Notes: generated from the letters alone by a model not told the origin. 64,000 bases of DNA from Chryseobacterium indologenes (GCF_018362995.1 NZ_CP074372.1:2356001-2420000), one strand, 5' to 3'; shown: positions 36,703 to 45,804, numbered from the stretch's first letter. Translations and numbers: made by a program.

Positions 36703-37434
36703 ATGAAAGAAAATAAATACGACAATCCGTCATTTTTTGACCAGTACGAAAAAATGCTCCGCTCACAGATAGGATTGGAAGGAGCCGGAGAATGGCATAC
36801 TTTGAAAAATATGCTGCCTGATTTTCATGGAAAAGATATTCTTGACCTAGGTTGTGGTTTTGGATGGCACTGCCGTTATGCCATGGAAAATGGTGCAGAA
36901 TCCGTGATCGGAATTGATCTTTCGGAAAGAATGCTGGCAAAAGCTCAGGAAATTAATAGTCTGGAAGGAATCCGATATGAAAGAAAAGCTCTGGAAGATG
37001 TTGATTATCCTGCTGAAAAATTTGATATCATATTGAGTTCGCTCACATTGCATTATGTAGAATCATTCGATACTATAGTTCAGCATATTTACAAATGGCT
37101 GAGTCCCGGAGGATCTTTTGTCTTTTCAGTGGAGCATCCTGTTTTCACGGCTGAAGGCGGTCAGGACTGGGTATATGATAAAAACGGCGAAAAAACCTGT
37201 TGGCCCGTAGACCGTTATTTTATGGAAGGAAAAAGAAACACTACTTTTTTAGGAGAAAATGTGATTAAATACCACCGTACCTTAACTTCTTATTTAAATA
37301 CTTTATTGAAACACGGCTTCAAAATCAAAGAAATTATTGAACCGGAACCAGGTCAGGAAATGTTGAAAGAAATCCCGGAGATGAAAGAAGAACTCCGCAG
37401 ACCTATGATGTTGTTAATCTCAGTGGAAAAATAG
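36703..37434 (+). CDS. SAM-dependent methyltransferase
   Basis: A 243-residue class I methyltransferase. The SAM-binding motif I is DILDLGCGFGWHC, the acidic end of strand 2 is GIDLSERM, and motif III-like IILSSLTLHYVESFD follows. The substrate is unknown (small molecule likely). It is a lone gene, followed by about 100 bp before the serine hydrolase promoter region. Confidence 0.85.
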   Translation: MKENKYDNPSFFDQYEKMLRSQIGLEGAGEWHTLKNMLPDFHGKDILDLGCGFGWHCRYAMENGAESVIGIDLSERMLAKAQEINSLEGIRYERKALEDVDYPAEKFDIILSSLTLHYVESFDTIVQHIYKWLSPGGSFVFSVEHPVFTAEGGQDWVYDKNGEKTCWPVDRYFMEGKRNTTFLGENVIKYHRTLTSYLNTLLKHGFKIKEIIEPEPGQEMLKEIPEMKEELRRPMMLLISVEK

Positions 37435-37514
37435 TTTCTTATAAAAACTCATTCTATTTTTTAGAAAAAAACACAAATCACTATATTGTATAACATAGTA
37501 ATAATAATTAATTA

Positions 37515-37522
37515 TATCTTTG
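37515..37522 (+). promoter_or_regulatory. Candidate -7 element TATCTTTG
   Basis: TATCTTTG fits TAnnTTTG and lies 20 bp before the ATG at 37542. The 10-mer TTGTATAACA occurs twice around it (37486-37495 and 37520-37529), a possible binding-site pair. Confidence 0.5.
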
Positions 37523-37541
37523 TATAACAAATTACATAAAT

Positions 37542-38651
37542 ATGGTTATTAAAAAACTAACTTCCTTTTTGATATTGCTTCTGTTTTTCAGCAATATAAT
37601 TGATGCTCAAATCCATACTAAAGGATATGAAAAGAAAATTGACAGTATTATCCAGACAGAATTCGGGAATGAAAATGAACCCGGCGGCGTTTTCCTGATT
37701 ACTCAAAAGGGAAAGAATCTCTACCGGAAAGCATTTGGAAAAGCCAATCTTGAACTCAATGTCAATATGACCCCGGAGAATGTTTTCCAGATCGGATCTA
37801 TGACCAAACAGTTTACCGCTGTAGCTATTCTGATGCTGGAACAACAGGGCAAACTTACTGTCAACGACCCCATTTCCAAATACATTAAAGATTATCCTAA
37901 CGGAGATAAAATTACCATTCATCACCTTCTGACACACACCTCAGGAATTAAGGATTTTACCAAAATGAAATCCATTTCTTCGATTGCACAAAAAGAGATG
38001 AAGCCTGAAGAAATGGTTAATTTTTTCAAGAATGAACCTGTAGATTTTGCTCCCGGAGAAAAGTTTGATTACAACAATTCCGGATACGTAGTTTTAGGCT
38101 ATATCATTGAACTGGTTTCCGGAACTTCTTATGAAGATTTTATTAAGAAAAATATTTTTGATAAAATAGGAATGATCCATTCTTATTACGCTTCTGATAG
38201 AAAAATGATCCCTCAAAGAGCCTATGGTTATCACAAAAAAGAACAGGGATTTGTCAATAAAACGGTCATCAGTTTCAGTGTTCCTTTTTCTTCAGGTTCA
38301 CTGATGTCTACTGTAGATGATATGCTGAAATGGCAGCAGGTTTTACTTCAGAATATCTTGCTGAATTCAACAGAAACCCAAAAAGCATTTAAGAAATATA
38401 AATTAAGCAATGGTGAAGAATTTACCTACGGATACGGATGGCATTTGAAAGATATTAATGGAACTCCAGACCGGGAACATGGTGGAAGTGTATTTGGATT
38501 TAAAAGCATGGGTGTTTATATCCCCAGTGAGGATATCTATGTGATAGGATTCAGCAACTGTGACTGCCACTCTCCTACTGAAGTGACCAGAAATATTGCA
38601 AAAGCGACGTTAAGTGAAGTCAAAACCTCATCAAAAAAAACAAACAAATAA
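37542..38651 (+). CDS. Secreted serine hydrolase (class C beta-lactamase-like)
   Basis: A 369-residue exported hydrolase. Signal peptide ends near IIDAQ. SxxK is SMTK (86-89), the YxN motif is YNN in KFDYNNSGYVVLG, and the third motif is HGGS (REHGGSVFGF). This matches class C-type serine hydrolases, D-aminopeptidases and esterases; activity on beta-lactams is not shown. It ends 6 bp before the convergent MFS stop. Confidence 0.88.
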   Translation: MVIKKLTSFLILLLFFSNIIDAQIHTKGYEKKIDSIIQTEFGNENEPGGVFLITQKGKNLYRKAFGKANLELNVNMTPENVFQIGSMTKQFTAVAILMLEQQGKLTVNDPISKYIKDYPNGDKITIHHLLTHTSGIKDFTKMKSISSIAQKEMKPEEMVNFFKNEPVDFAPGEKFDYNNSGYVVLGYIIELVSGTSYEDFIKKNIFDKIGMIHSYYASDRKMIPQRAYGYHKKEQGFVNKTVISFSVPFSSGSLMSTVDDMLKWQQVLLQNILLNSTETQKAFKKYKLSNGEEFTYGYGWHLKDINGTPDREHGGSVFGFKSMGVYIPSEDIYVIGFSNCDCHSPTEVTRNIAKATLSEVKTSSKKTNK

Positions 38652-38657
38652 TCCTGA

Positions 38658-40064
38658 TTATTTTTTCCGCCTTATTTCAGGAAGAACATGATTAGGAACT
38701 CTGAAAACTGAAGCTATGACAAAAACCAGGCAGAGAATATTGATCAATACGGCTACTGAAAATGCATTGTGATAATGCTTTACCAAAGGTTTCATTCCCA
38801 GAAAATAGTAGAAAACACTTCCTACAGCAACAATTCCAATGATGGCAGCTACCTGCTGAAAAGTATTATAGACCCCGGATGCATTTCCAATAAGCTTTTC
38901 AGACATTCCCGACAGGGCAATATTGGCCAGCGAAGGAATGATTGAGCCTACTCCCAGCCCATGCAGAAACAACAGCAGGCAGAAAATGGGAAAGCCAATC
39001 TGTATTCTGAATAAAAACAGCTGAAGAATAAGAATAACAATAATAAAGCTCAGCCCTGCAATCAGGGCTTTTTTCCCATATCTCAAAATCAGTTTTACAG
39101 AAACTGCGGACGCCAGTATGAATCCCAGTCCCTGAAAGACTATAATTTCTCCAGCGGCTAACGGACTGATCTTTAATCCATTCTGAAAAAAAAGCGACAG
39201 AATATAAAAATAGGAATCCAGCATAATGAAGAAGAAGGAAACTGCCAAAATTCCCAGATTAAAATTTTTATAATGGAACAGTTCAAAATCAATCAGATAA
39301 GAACGTTTATTTTGTACTCTTCTCTTCTGATTTTTGATAAAACCGAAAATAATTCCGGCTGAGATAACCATCAGTGCAGCATTTTTGAAATGAAAACCTT
39401 CATGTTCAGACATCGTAAGAGCATAAGTAGCACAGAACAATCCTGCAGAAAGCATGGCAACACCACCCATATCAAAAGACTGCTTTACTGAAGTTTTGGA
39501 TTCATTTAATAATTTCAGGCTAAGAAAAATTGCGGGCAGACATATAGGAATATTCATCAGAAAAATAAGTCTCCAGGGCTCTTCCATGATTGTAAGCGAT
39601 GAAAAATATCCACCGAGAAACTGTCCCATAATGGTTCCTATTCCAATAGTGATCCCATACCAACCCATGGCTTTTGTACGCTCATGATGAGCAGTAAATA
39701 AAATCTGAATCATGGAAAGAACCTGTGGAGCCATCATTGCAGCACTTATCCCCTGTACAAATCTCGAAATAACAAGTTGCTCAGCTCCTGCGGAAATTCC
39801 GCAAGCCATAGAACTTACCATAAAAGCTATTAATCCGATGATATAGATCTTTTTTCTTCCGTAGAGATCGCCCAACCGGCCTCCGGTAATCAGAAAAGAA
39901 GCAAATCCGATAAGATAAGCCGCAATCATAAACTGCATTTCACCGTTGGAAGCATGAAGATCACGCTGTATGGAAGGTATAGACACATTAATGATAAAAA
40001 TATCCATAATCGTCAGTAACTGACCAAAGAGTATAACCAATAATTTCAAATACTTATGTTTCAT
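38658..40064 (-). CDS. MFS transporter, DHA2-type drug pump
   Basis: A 468-residue membrane protein with about 14 helices. Motif A is GGRLGDLYGRKKIYIIG and motif C-like stretches follow; the layout is EmrB/QacA (DHA2), proton-driven drug efflux. A TAGATATATCTA palindrome lies 7 bp upstream of the start and a TetR gene lies directly upstream on the same strand, so it is probably repressed by it. Confidence 0.9.
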   Translation of the reverse strand: MKHKYLKLLVILFGQLLTIMDIFIINVSIPSIQRDLHASNGEMQFMIAAYLIGFASFLITGGRLGDLYGRKKIYIIGLIAFMVSSMACGISAGAEQLVISRFVQGISAAMMAPQVLSMIQILFTAHHERTKAMGWYGITIGIGTIMGQFLGGYFSSLTIMEEPWRLIFLMNIPICLPAIFLSLKLLNESKTSVKQSFDMGGVAMLSAGLFCATYALTMSEHEGFHFKNAALMVISAGIIFGFIKNQKRRVQNKRSYLIDFELFHYKNFNLGILAVSFFFIMLDSYFYILSLFFQNGLKISPLAAGEIIVFQGLGFILASAVSVKLILRYGKKALIAGLSFIIVILILQLFLFRIQIGFPIFCLLLFLHGLGVGSIIPSLANIALSGMSEKLIGNASGVYNTFQQVAAIIGIVAVGSVFYYFLGMKPLVKHYHNAFSVAVLINILCLVFVIASVFRVPNHVLPEIRRKK

Positions 40065-40071
40065 TTTTATA

Positions 40072-40083
40072 TAGATATATCTA
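40072..40083. promoter_or_regulatory. Palindrome TAGATATATCTA upstream of MFS
   Basis: A perfect 12-bp palindrome 8 bp upstream of the MFS start. The same half-site TAGATA/TATCTA, with 4 bp in the middle, forms the palindrome upstream of the TetR gene (40695-40720). Confidence 0.65.
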
Positions 40084-40104
40084 TTTTTTAATATTCAAAA
40101 AAAA

Positions 40105-40668
40105 TTAGGGTAATAAACCCTGAACAATTTTTTTAACCTGATCAAAAGAATCATTTTGTTTGCTGATGGTGGAGGTTACAACCGCTCCTTCTATTAACAG
40201 GAAAATATTTTCTGTTACTAAATCAATATCAGAAAGTTTTCCTTGTACACCATATTCTTTTACAAGTGTTTTAATCAGATCTTTCTGTTTTTGTTTATGA
40301 TGCTTGGCAAAACTAGAAACAGAAGGATTTCCCTCTCCTATTTCAGAAACTATTTTTATGAAATGACATCCTGCAAACTTAGAGGTTTTTTGTAGTTTCT
40401 TCCTGTAATCAATGAGTGCCAGAAGTTTTTCTCTGGGTTCTGAAATGCTGGACATGCTGTTTTCGTACCCCTCAAACCAGCTCAGTTCTTCTTTGATCAG
40501 ATAAGCCTGAAGAAGATCGTTTTTAGATGAAAAGTGGTTGTACAGTGAACCGATGGCAATATCAGCTTCTGCAATAATCTGGTTGATTCCTGTAGAATTG
40601 AATCCTTGCTTATAAAATAAATCTGAGGCAACCCTGATAATCCTCTCGCGAACTTTTTCTTTTTTCAT
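40105..40668 (-). CDS. TetR/AcrR-family regulator
   Basis: About 187 residues from the ATG at 40668 (upstream in-frame start at 40695 lies inside the palindrome, so I reject it). The N-terminal HTH is GINQIIAEADIAIGSLYNHF, the rest is the TetR ligand-binding helical domain. It lies 40 bp upstream of the MFS gene on the same strand and both carry related palindromes, so it probably represses itself and the pump. Confidence 0.85.
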   Translation of the reverse strand: MKKEKVRERIIRVASDLFYKQGFNSTGINQIIAEADIAIGSLYNHFSSKNDLLQAYLIKEELSWFEGYENSMSSISEPREKLLALIDYRKKLQKTSKFAGCHFIKIVSEIGEGNPSVSSFAKHHKQKQKDLIKTLVKEYGVQGKLSDIDLVTENIFLLIEGAVVTSTISKQNDSFDQVKKIVQGLLP

Positions 40669-40694
40669 CGTGAAAATTTTTACAAATCTAAACA

Positions 40695-40720
40695 AAAAAT
40701 AGATAAGTCTATCTATTTTT
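40695..40720. promoter_or_regulatory. TetR operator candidate upstream of TetR gene
   Basis: AAAAATAGATA and TATCTATTTTT, 11-bp arms around AGTC, form a perfect inverted repeat 27 bp upstream of the TetR ATG. Confidence 0.7.
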
Positions 40721-40854
40721 AAAATACAGATAAAAACTTTATTTTAGATCAAAAAAATAATCCCTGCCATGAAATCTCCGTTTCCTTCTTCCTGTTTTTA
40801 TTACTAATAACTGTATCTTGCAGTCAATCATAGAAAACTAACCTTGGAAAAAAT

Positions 40855-41234
40855 ATGAAATCGACTAATCCTGTAGTATATTTTGAAATCCCTGTGCATG
40901 ATCTGGAGCGTGCAGAAAAGTTCTATTCTGCTGTTTTCAACTTTAGTTTTGAGAAAGAAATCATAGACCGTTATGAGATGGCACTGTTTCCTTTTGAAGA
41001 AAAAAACAGTGGGATTACAGGAGCTCTGGCTAAAGGTGATGTCTACAAACCTTCCAAAAGCGGTGTTATTATTTATTTTAAAACAGAGAGTATTGATTAT
41101 ACCCTGAAAAAGGCTGTACAACATGGAGGAACTGTTTTCTATCCTAAAAAACAGATGAAAAGTATGGTTTTGCCGTAGCAGAATTTGAAGATTCAGAAGG
41201 AAACAGAATTGCACTGCATGAGACGGTAAAATAG
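40855..41234 (+). pseudogene. VOC/glyoxalase-family protein, frameshifted
   Basis: The first 100 or so codons give a VOC domain (VVYFEIPVHDLERAEKFYSA, FPFEEKNSGITGALAKG). The frame stops early at 41178, but one extra A in the run of six A at 41146-41151 would restore PKKTDEKYGFAVAEFEDSEG and the usual end NRIALHETVK, stopping at 41232-41234. So a single A has been lost here or missed in sequencing. Confidence 0.8.
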
Positions 41235-41330
41235 TTATACCATTCGCTACATATTATTTTTTTAAATAAGATTGAAGCATATTTTGTATCTTTCAATAAC
41301 CATTTTCAAAAGATTATCTGGTAAATACCT

Positions 41331-41954
41331 ATGGCGGAAGAACTTTATTTCATCAAAACCAACCCTACTATTGCCAAAATTAATTTGTACAATAAGCTTG
41401 ACCGTGAAGAGGAAAATATTCTACAATTCCTGCCATCTGATGCAAAACACACACTTGAAAATATCAAAAACAAGGTAAAGGATTCTGTTGAAGAACTTAC
41501 TCAGGAGGAGCTTCTCCTTATTTTTCAATGGTTTAGTAAAGTATATTCTTCAGATCATGAGGAAGCTAAAACACAGCTTTTTATCAATGGTATTGATCTT
41601 TTTTATGAAATACCGACAACCGTTCATGCCGAAAACTTTCTCCAGATTCTTTCAGATTATGAAAAGCTCCTGAAACAGGACATGAATTATATTGTAGATT
41701 CCAAAAACTTCAATCAATTCCTGATCTACGGAATATTTCTCACAGAAATTATCAATAGAGACCAGCATCAGGATAATATACTTTGTGAATACCTGAAACC
41801 GGACAACCAATCTTTATATCTTCTGGCAGAAAACCAATGTGATTCAAAAGAATTTGACGGAAAAATCATTCCTGAGCTTCAACATCATTTTGCTGATCTG
41901 TATGATCTGACCAAGTTTTACAAAGGTCCTATTATCAAACTGGAACAGGAATAA
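41331..41954 (+). CDS. Unknown conserved-looking protein
   Basis: A 207-residue soluble, acidic protein without signal peptide or membrane span. It is mostly helical and I recognise no motif. It lies between the VOC pseudogene and an intergenic region of 260 bp. The coding look (no breaks, normal codon use) supports a real gene. Confidence 0.55.
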   Translation: MAEELYFIKTNPTIAKINLYNKLDREEENILQFLPSDAKHTLENIKNKVKDSVEELTQEELLLIFQWFSKVYSSDHEEAKTQLFINGIDLFYEIPTTVHAENFLQILSDYEKLLKQDMNYIVDSKNFNQFLIYGIFLTEIINRDQHQDNILCEYLKPDNQSLYLLAENQCDSKEFDGKIIPELQHHFADLYDLTKFYKGPIIKLEQE

Positions 41955-42216
41955 AACCCTTGCATTCGCTTTTAGCTGTCCTGATATCCTTCATTGTTAT
42001 CGGGACTAAATTTCTTTATCCTTATTCAAAGGGGTAAGTTTAAAAAATATTCTTCTGCTCATGTAACATTCCTGATTCAATAATTGTCTTGTATATATAA
42101 TCGAAAGAATGCTGCTGATAAAAAAGTACAACTGAGATTAACCAGAATGATTGAATCAGGATAAAAACTATACCACAGCCAGCAGTCTCTTTTACGATGT
42201 AGATTTGTTGGCTTTT

Positions 42217-42576
42217 TTATTTATTTACAGCCAAATTCTTTACTGCAACAAAATAATATACCATTCCTCCGGCAAAATAAGCAAGTACATCAAAAGCATC
42301 TCCGGTAAATTGAGCAGATAGTTTCGGGCAAAGCACTTCAAACAAAAAAGACAGATAGAGCACTGAAGTCAATATAAATTTTAGATCTGGTTTCCATAGA
42401 TAGCCTAAGATTGAATTCATCGTATATTCTATCAGATAACAATACATAGGAACAGTAATACCGTCCGTAAAATAATCATTGATAACGGGAATATAAATTC
42501 CGTTTTGTCTCAGCAAAACAATCATTCCCCAGGCTGCCAGTCCCAGCAGAAACCAATATGAAATTCTTTTTTTCAT
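42217..42576 (-). CDS. Small membrane protein, VanZ-like/'citrate transporter' type
   Basis: About 119 residues from the ATG at 42576 with four hydrophobic helices. The C-terminus FTGDAFDVLAYFAGGMVYYF and the middle part resemble small Bacteroidetes proteins often annotated as 'magnesium citrate secondary transporter'; a transport role is unproven. Its ATG overlaps the stop of the tiny upstream gene (TGATG), so it is coupled to it. Confidence 0.7.
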   Translation of the reverse strand: MKKRISYWFLLGLAAWGMIVLLRQNGIYIPVINDYFTDGITVPMYCYLIEYTMNSILGYLWKPDLKFILTSVLYLSFLFEVLCPKLSAQFTGDAFDVLAYFAGGMVYYFVAVKNLAVNK

Positions 42577-42710
42577 CACATGTGGAGTACTGCCATTATT
42601 ATCCCAAGAACAACCTGCAGTATTTTGGATATAACTTCCTGAGGATCTGTTTTGCTTTCATCCTCGTTTTTGCCTGCTGATTCGTAATCAAATTTTGGTT
42701 TGCCTTCCAT
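42576..42710 (-). CDS. Tiny coupled gene, 44 residues
   Basis: Start ATG at 42710, stop TGA at 42578-42576 that shares its A with the next ATG. The peptide has an acidic, Lys-rich N-terminal half and a hydrophobic C-terminal helix (ISKILQVVLGIIMAVLHM), so it may be a single-pass membrane peptide. It is the first gene of the unit facing the TetR gene across the palindrome. Confidence 0.65.
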   Translation of the reverse strand: MEGKPKFDYESAGKNEDESKTDPQEVISKILQVVLGIIMAVLHM

Positions 42711-42738
42711 TGTCTTATGATTTTATTCTGCAAATATA

Positions 42739-42766
42739 TAAAATTAGAACAATTGTTCTAATTTTA
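42739..42766. promoter_or_regulatory. Perfect 28-bp palindrome, divergent TetR operator
   Basis: Half-site TAAAATTAGAACAA, reversed in the second half (TTGTTCTAATTTTA). It lies 43 bp upstream of the TetR start (42810) and 28 bp upstream of the tiny gene start (42710), so one site can control both. Confidence 0.85.
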
Positions 42767-42809
42767 AAAATATGATTTATATCCGTTCTTATATTCTTAT
42801 CTTTGAGCT

Positions 42810-43430
42810 ATGAAGACCAAGGATAAAATTCTGTCTAAAGCGCTGGAGTTATTTAATGAAAAGGGATATAATAATATCACCACAAGGCATATTGCGGCTG
42901 ACCTCAACATCAGTGCAGGCAATCTGCATTACCATTTCAGGCACTCGGAAGACATTATTAAAATTCTTTTCTCAGAGCTTACCCAGAAAATGGATGAGCT
43001 TCTGAACCAAATGAAAAAACTGGAGAATAAAAGTCTGGAAGATCTTTATCAGTTTACCTATTCTACCTGTGAGATCTTTTATTTTTACCGTTTTATATTT
43101 ATTAATTTTATAGATATACTCAACCGGATTCCTGAAATAGAATCCAGGTATGAAGGGATCAATTTCAGCAGAAAAGAGGAATTTCAGCTCATCTTTTCAG
43201 ATCTTCAAAAGAGTAATATTTTCCAGAAAGATGTTCCTCATTTTATCGTAGATTGTCTTACTGAACAGATATTCATTATTGCAGACAACTGGCTTACTCA
43301 CAACAGGCTTATTTTAAAACTCAGTCCCCAAGAAGCAATACAACATTATACGCTTCTGCAGATGAATCTTTTCTATCCACTTCTTAATAAAGAACAGCAA
43401 AAACTTTATGAGCAGCAATACATCCAATAG
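42810..43430 (+). CDS. TetR/AcrR-family regulator
   Basis: A 206-residue regulator with an N-terminal HTH (ITTRHIAADLNISAGNLHYH) and a C-terminal helical domain. It is divergent from the small membrane pair and faces the 28-bp palindrome, its probable operator. Its end overlaps the GNAT gene start. Confidence 0.88.
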   Translation: MKTKDKILSKALELFNEKGYNNITTRHIAADLNISAGNLHYHFRHSEDIIKILFSELTQKMDELLNQMKKLENKSLEDLYQFTYSTCEIFYFYRFIFINFIDILNRIPEIESRYEGINFSRKEEFQLIFSDLQKSNIFQKDVPHFIVDCLTEQIFIIADNWLTHNRLILKLSPQEAIQHYTLLQMNLFYPLLNKEQQKLYEQQYIQ

Positions 43431-43902
43431 TCACAGTATCACCATCAGAAAAGGGCTCAGGAAAGATCTCCCGGAAATGCTGGAGCTTTTCACATCCACT
43501 ATAGATGAGGTATGCAAAAAAGACTACAATCCCCAACAACTTGAAGCATGGAAATCCGGTGCAGAAAACGAGAAAAGATGGATGAATGTGATCAGCAGTC
43601 AGTATGTTTTAATTGCTGAAAATAGAAATCAGATCAGAGGATTCTGTACTCTTGATAAGGGAAACTATATTGACCTGCTTTTTGTACACAAAGATTATCA
43701 GCAAAAAGGGACAGCAGTGATGCTTTACCATGAAATTGAAAAGGAAGCTCTGAAGCATGATACGAAACAAATTACAGCAGATGTAAGCAAAACCGCCAGA
43801 CCATTTTTTGAAAAGATGGGTTTTCATGTAATTGAAGAACAGACTGTTCATGTAAAGGGAATTGCCCTTACTAATTATAAAATGGCAAAAAACTTTTCTT
43901 AA
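43408..43902 (+). CDS. GNAT-family acetyltransferase
   Basis: A 164-residue GNAT protein: VLIAENRNQIRGFCTL strand part, then the acetyl-CoA loop LFVHKDYQQKGTAVMLYHEI (Q/R-x-x-G-T-A, a variant of the usual Q/R-x-x-G-x-G/A). Substrate unknown. It overlaps the TetR gene by 23 bp and stops 10 bp before the AraC gene, so the three genes form one unit. Confidence 0.85.
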   Translation: MSSNTSNSHSITIRKGLRKDLPEMLELFTSTIDEVCKKDYNPQQLEAWKSGAENEKRWMNVISSQYVLIAENRNQIRGFCTLDKGNYIDLLFVHKDYQQKGTAVMLYHEIEKEALKHDTKQITADVSKTARPFFEKMGFHVIEEQTVHVKGIALTNYKMAKNFS

Positions 43903-43912
43903 TTTCTTAATT

Positions 43913-44731
43913 ATGGAATTAACACCGGAATATAATGAGTTTAGGATTTCAGTTCCTCAGGAATTTGAAAATGTATTTACTCATTTTTATTTTGCTGAAA
44001 ATACTTCCGATCTATCTGTTACCAAAACTCTTTTACCCACGTACCAGACGATTCTGCTGTTCTGCTTTGGAGAAAGTACTACAATGTCTACCCGGGAGAA
44101 GACGATCATTGGTGTTGATAAATGTATGGTATTTGGTCCGGTAAGACAATCTTTTGAATATACGCTTCCTGCAGGCTGTTCTATTCTGGTAGCCAATTTT
44201 AAAGATGATGCTTTCTTCAGATTTTTTGGAAAAATATCCATTGAACAATTGGTAAGGCATCCTGATGAACTGCTGGAGGAAAATTGTTTTACAGATCTGT
44301 GGCAACAGTTGAAAAAATTAGCTTCAACTCAAGAACAAGTAAATCACATCCTTGAATTCTGCAAACCTTATCTTCAACATCAGGATATTACCAGTAAACT
44401 TTTGAGCAGTTTTGAAAATGATCTTTTGAATCCGGTCAAAGTAATTGCAGAACAGACTCAGCAGACGGAAAGAAATATTCAGCGCAAGCAGAAAGAGCAA
44501 TTCGGATATTCTTTGAAAGAGCTTAACCGCTATAACCGTTTTTTAAAAGCTGTAAAAGTCATAGAAGAGGCAACCGGAAAGCACAATAAAGTGAAGTGGT
44601 TTACCATCATTGATGAATGTGGTTATTATGATCAAAGCCAGCTTATTCATGATTTCAAACATTTTATGAACATTTCGCCAGCTCAGTATTTAAAATTTCA
44701 GCAGGAGATCTGCAATCCAAAATCCAAATAG
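43913..44731 (+). CDS. AraC-family regulator
   Basis: About 272 residues from the ATG at 43913 (an earlier in-frame start lies inside the GNAT gene). The N-terminal part is a DUF6597-like sensing domain (HFYFAENTSDLSVTKTLLPT) and the C-terminal part is an AraC HTH pair (VKVIAEQTQQTERNIQRKQK and FTIIDECGYYDQSQLIHDFK). The NAD(P)H oxidoreductase gene follows and is the likely target. Confidence 0.82.
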   Translation: MELTPEYNEFRISVPQEFENVFTHFYFAENTSDLSVTKTLLPTYQTILLFCFGESTTMSTREKTIIGVDKCMVFGPVRQSFEYTLPAGCSILVANFKDDAFFRFFGKISIEQLVRHPDELLEENCFTDLWQQLKKLASTQEQVNHILEFCKPYLQHQDITSKLLSSFENDLLNPVKVIAEQTQQTERNIQRKQKEQFGYSLKELNRYNRFLKAVKVIEEATGKHNKVKWFTIIDECGYYDQSQLIHDFKHFMNISPAQYLKFQQEICNPKSK

Positions 44732-44806
44732 CCCGTTTCGTTTTCTTACAATTTTTGAAAAGTACATCCGGCTACTTTTGTCTCAATAATCTTAACAAGA
44801 AAAACA

Positions 44807-45397
44807 ATGAGACATTTAATAATTTACGCCCATCCGAATGAGAACAGTTTAAATCATCAACTTTTAAACACCGTTATTAAAACGCTTGAATCCCGAAATC
44901 AGGAAATTGTAGTAAGAGATCTGTATGCAACAGGTTTTGATCCTGTACTTTCTTTGGCTGATATGCAGGGACAGCGCATGGGAAAAGTAGCTGATGATAT
45001 ACAAGTTGAACAGGATTATATTTCCTGGGCAGAACAGATTACTTTTATTTATCCTGTCTGGTGGACAGGTCTTCCTGCAATGATGAAAGGTTATATAGAC
45101 CGGGTCTTTAGTTACGGATTTGCTTATCGTTATGATCAGGGTATACAGAAAGGACTTCTGACGGGTAAAAAAACTGTCATTATCAATACCCACGGAAAAT
45201 CTCATGAAGAATATGAACAAACCGGAATGGATAAAGCCCTTACTCTAACCTCGGATAATGGAATTTTCATCTACTCCGGACTGGAAATTATCCGACATTT
45301 ATTTTTTGATAAGGCAGATAAAGCGGCTCCCGAAGATATTGAAATCTGGGAAGATCAAATTAAAAACTTATATTCTGAACATGTCCTTAATTATTAA
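44807..45397 (+). CDS. NAD(P)H-dependent oxidoreductase (flavodoxin-like, quinone reductase type)
   Basis: A 196-residue flavodoxin-fold protein: HLIIYAHPNENSLNHQLL N-terminus, and FIYPVWWTGLPAMMKGYIDR, the FMN/FAD-binding region of the NQO1/MdaB/YwrO family. It reduces quinones or similar compounds with NAD(P)H. It follows the AraC gene with a clear gap of 75 bp. Confidence 0.88.
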   Translation: MRHLIIYAHPNENSLNHQLLNTVIKTLESRNQEIVVRDLYATGFDPVLSLADMQGQRMGKVADDIQVEQDYISWAEQITFIYPVWWTGLPAMMKGYIDRVFSYGFAYRYDQGIQKGLLTGKKTVIINTHGKSHEEYEQTGMDKALTLTSDNGIFIYSGLEIIRHLFFDKADKAAPEDIEIWEDQIKNLYSEHVLNY

Positions 45398-45407
45398 ATA
45401 ACAATTC

Positions 45408-45539
45408 ATGAAAACAAACACTGATAAACAAACCGTTAATCCTTTATTAATCAACACTTATAAGCCGACAAAGAAAATAATAAAATACGGTTTTTACATC
45501 TTTATCCTGTATTTTGCTTTTAAAGGATTTATGGCATGA
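45408..45539 (+). CDS. 43-residue single-span membrane peptide
   Basis: Start ATG at 45408, stop TGA at 45537-45539. The N-terminal half is polar, then KIIKYGFYIFILYFAFKGFM gives one membrane helix. It starts 10 bp after the quinone reductase stop and may be co-transcribed. Function unknown; a small membrane protein of the kind that modulates larger partners. Confidence 0.6.
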   Translation: MKTNTDKQTVNPLLINTYKPTKKIIKYGFYIFILYFAFKGFMA

Positions 45540-45705
45540 AATTAGCTTCAAAAATCGCAAGTAAAATTGTTTTGAACCATTATTTTAAGCCATTAAGATA
45601 GATGGATGGTTAAGTTTTTTTTAAAACAAATCTTGTTATAACCCTGCAATACGTCTTAATGGTTTAAATATTGGATCCTCAGAAATTCTGTACATTTACA
45701 ACATC

Positions 45706-45804
45706 ATGAAACATTTAAACAGTATACTACGTCTTCCATTCTTCAGTGAATATTACGTTCCGAGCTATCGTTCGGGAAGAGTTTCTATATCTGTAATTCA
45801 ATAA
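45706..45804 (+). CDS. Leader peptide of tyrS, 32 residues with Tyr codons
   Basis: ATG at 45706, TAA at 45802-45804. It contains FFSEYYVPSY, with three Tyr codons (two adjacent, TAT TAC at 45751-45756, one at 45766-45768), and ends ahead of a strong terminator. It has a -7-like TACATTTA about 18 bp upstream. Tyrosine codons in a peptide before a tyrosyl-tRNA synthetase are what a ribosome-stalling attenuator needs. No other role is apparent. Confidence 0.6.
   Translation: MKHLNSILRLPFFSEYYVPSYRSGRVSISVIQ

Noticed and set aside
41955..42216. Gene in the 260-bp gap
   Set aside because: Only short random frames; contains a short inverted pair CTGATTCAAT/ATTGAATCAG but nothing coding.
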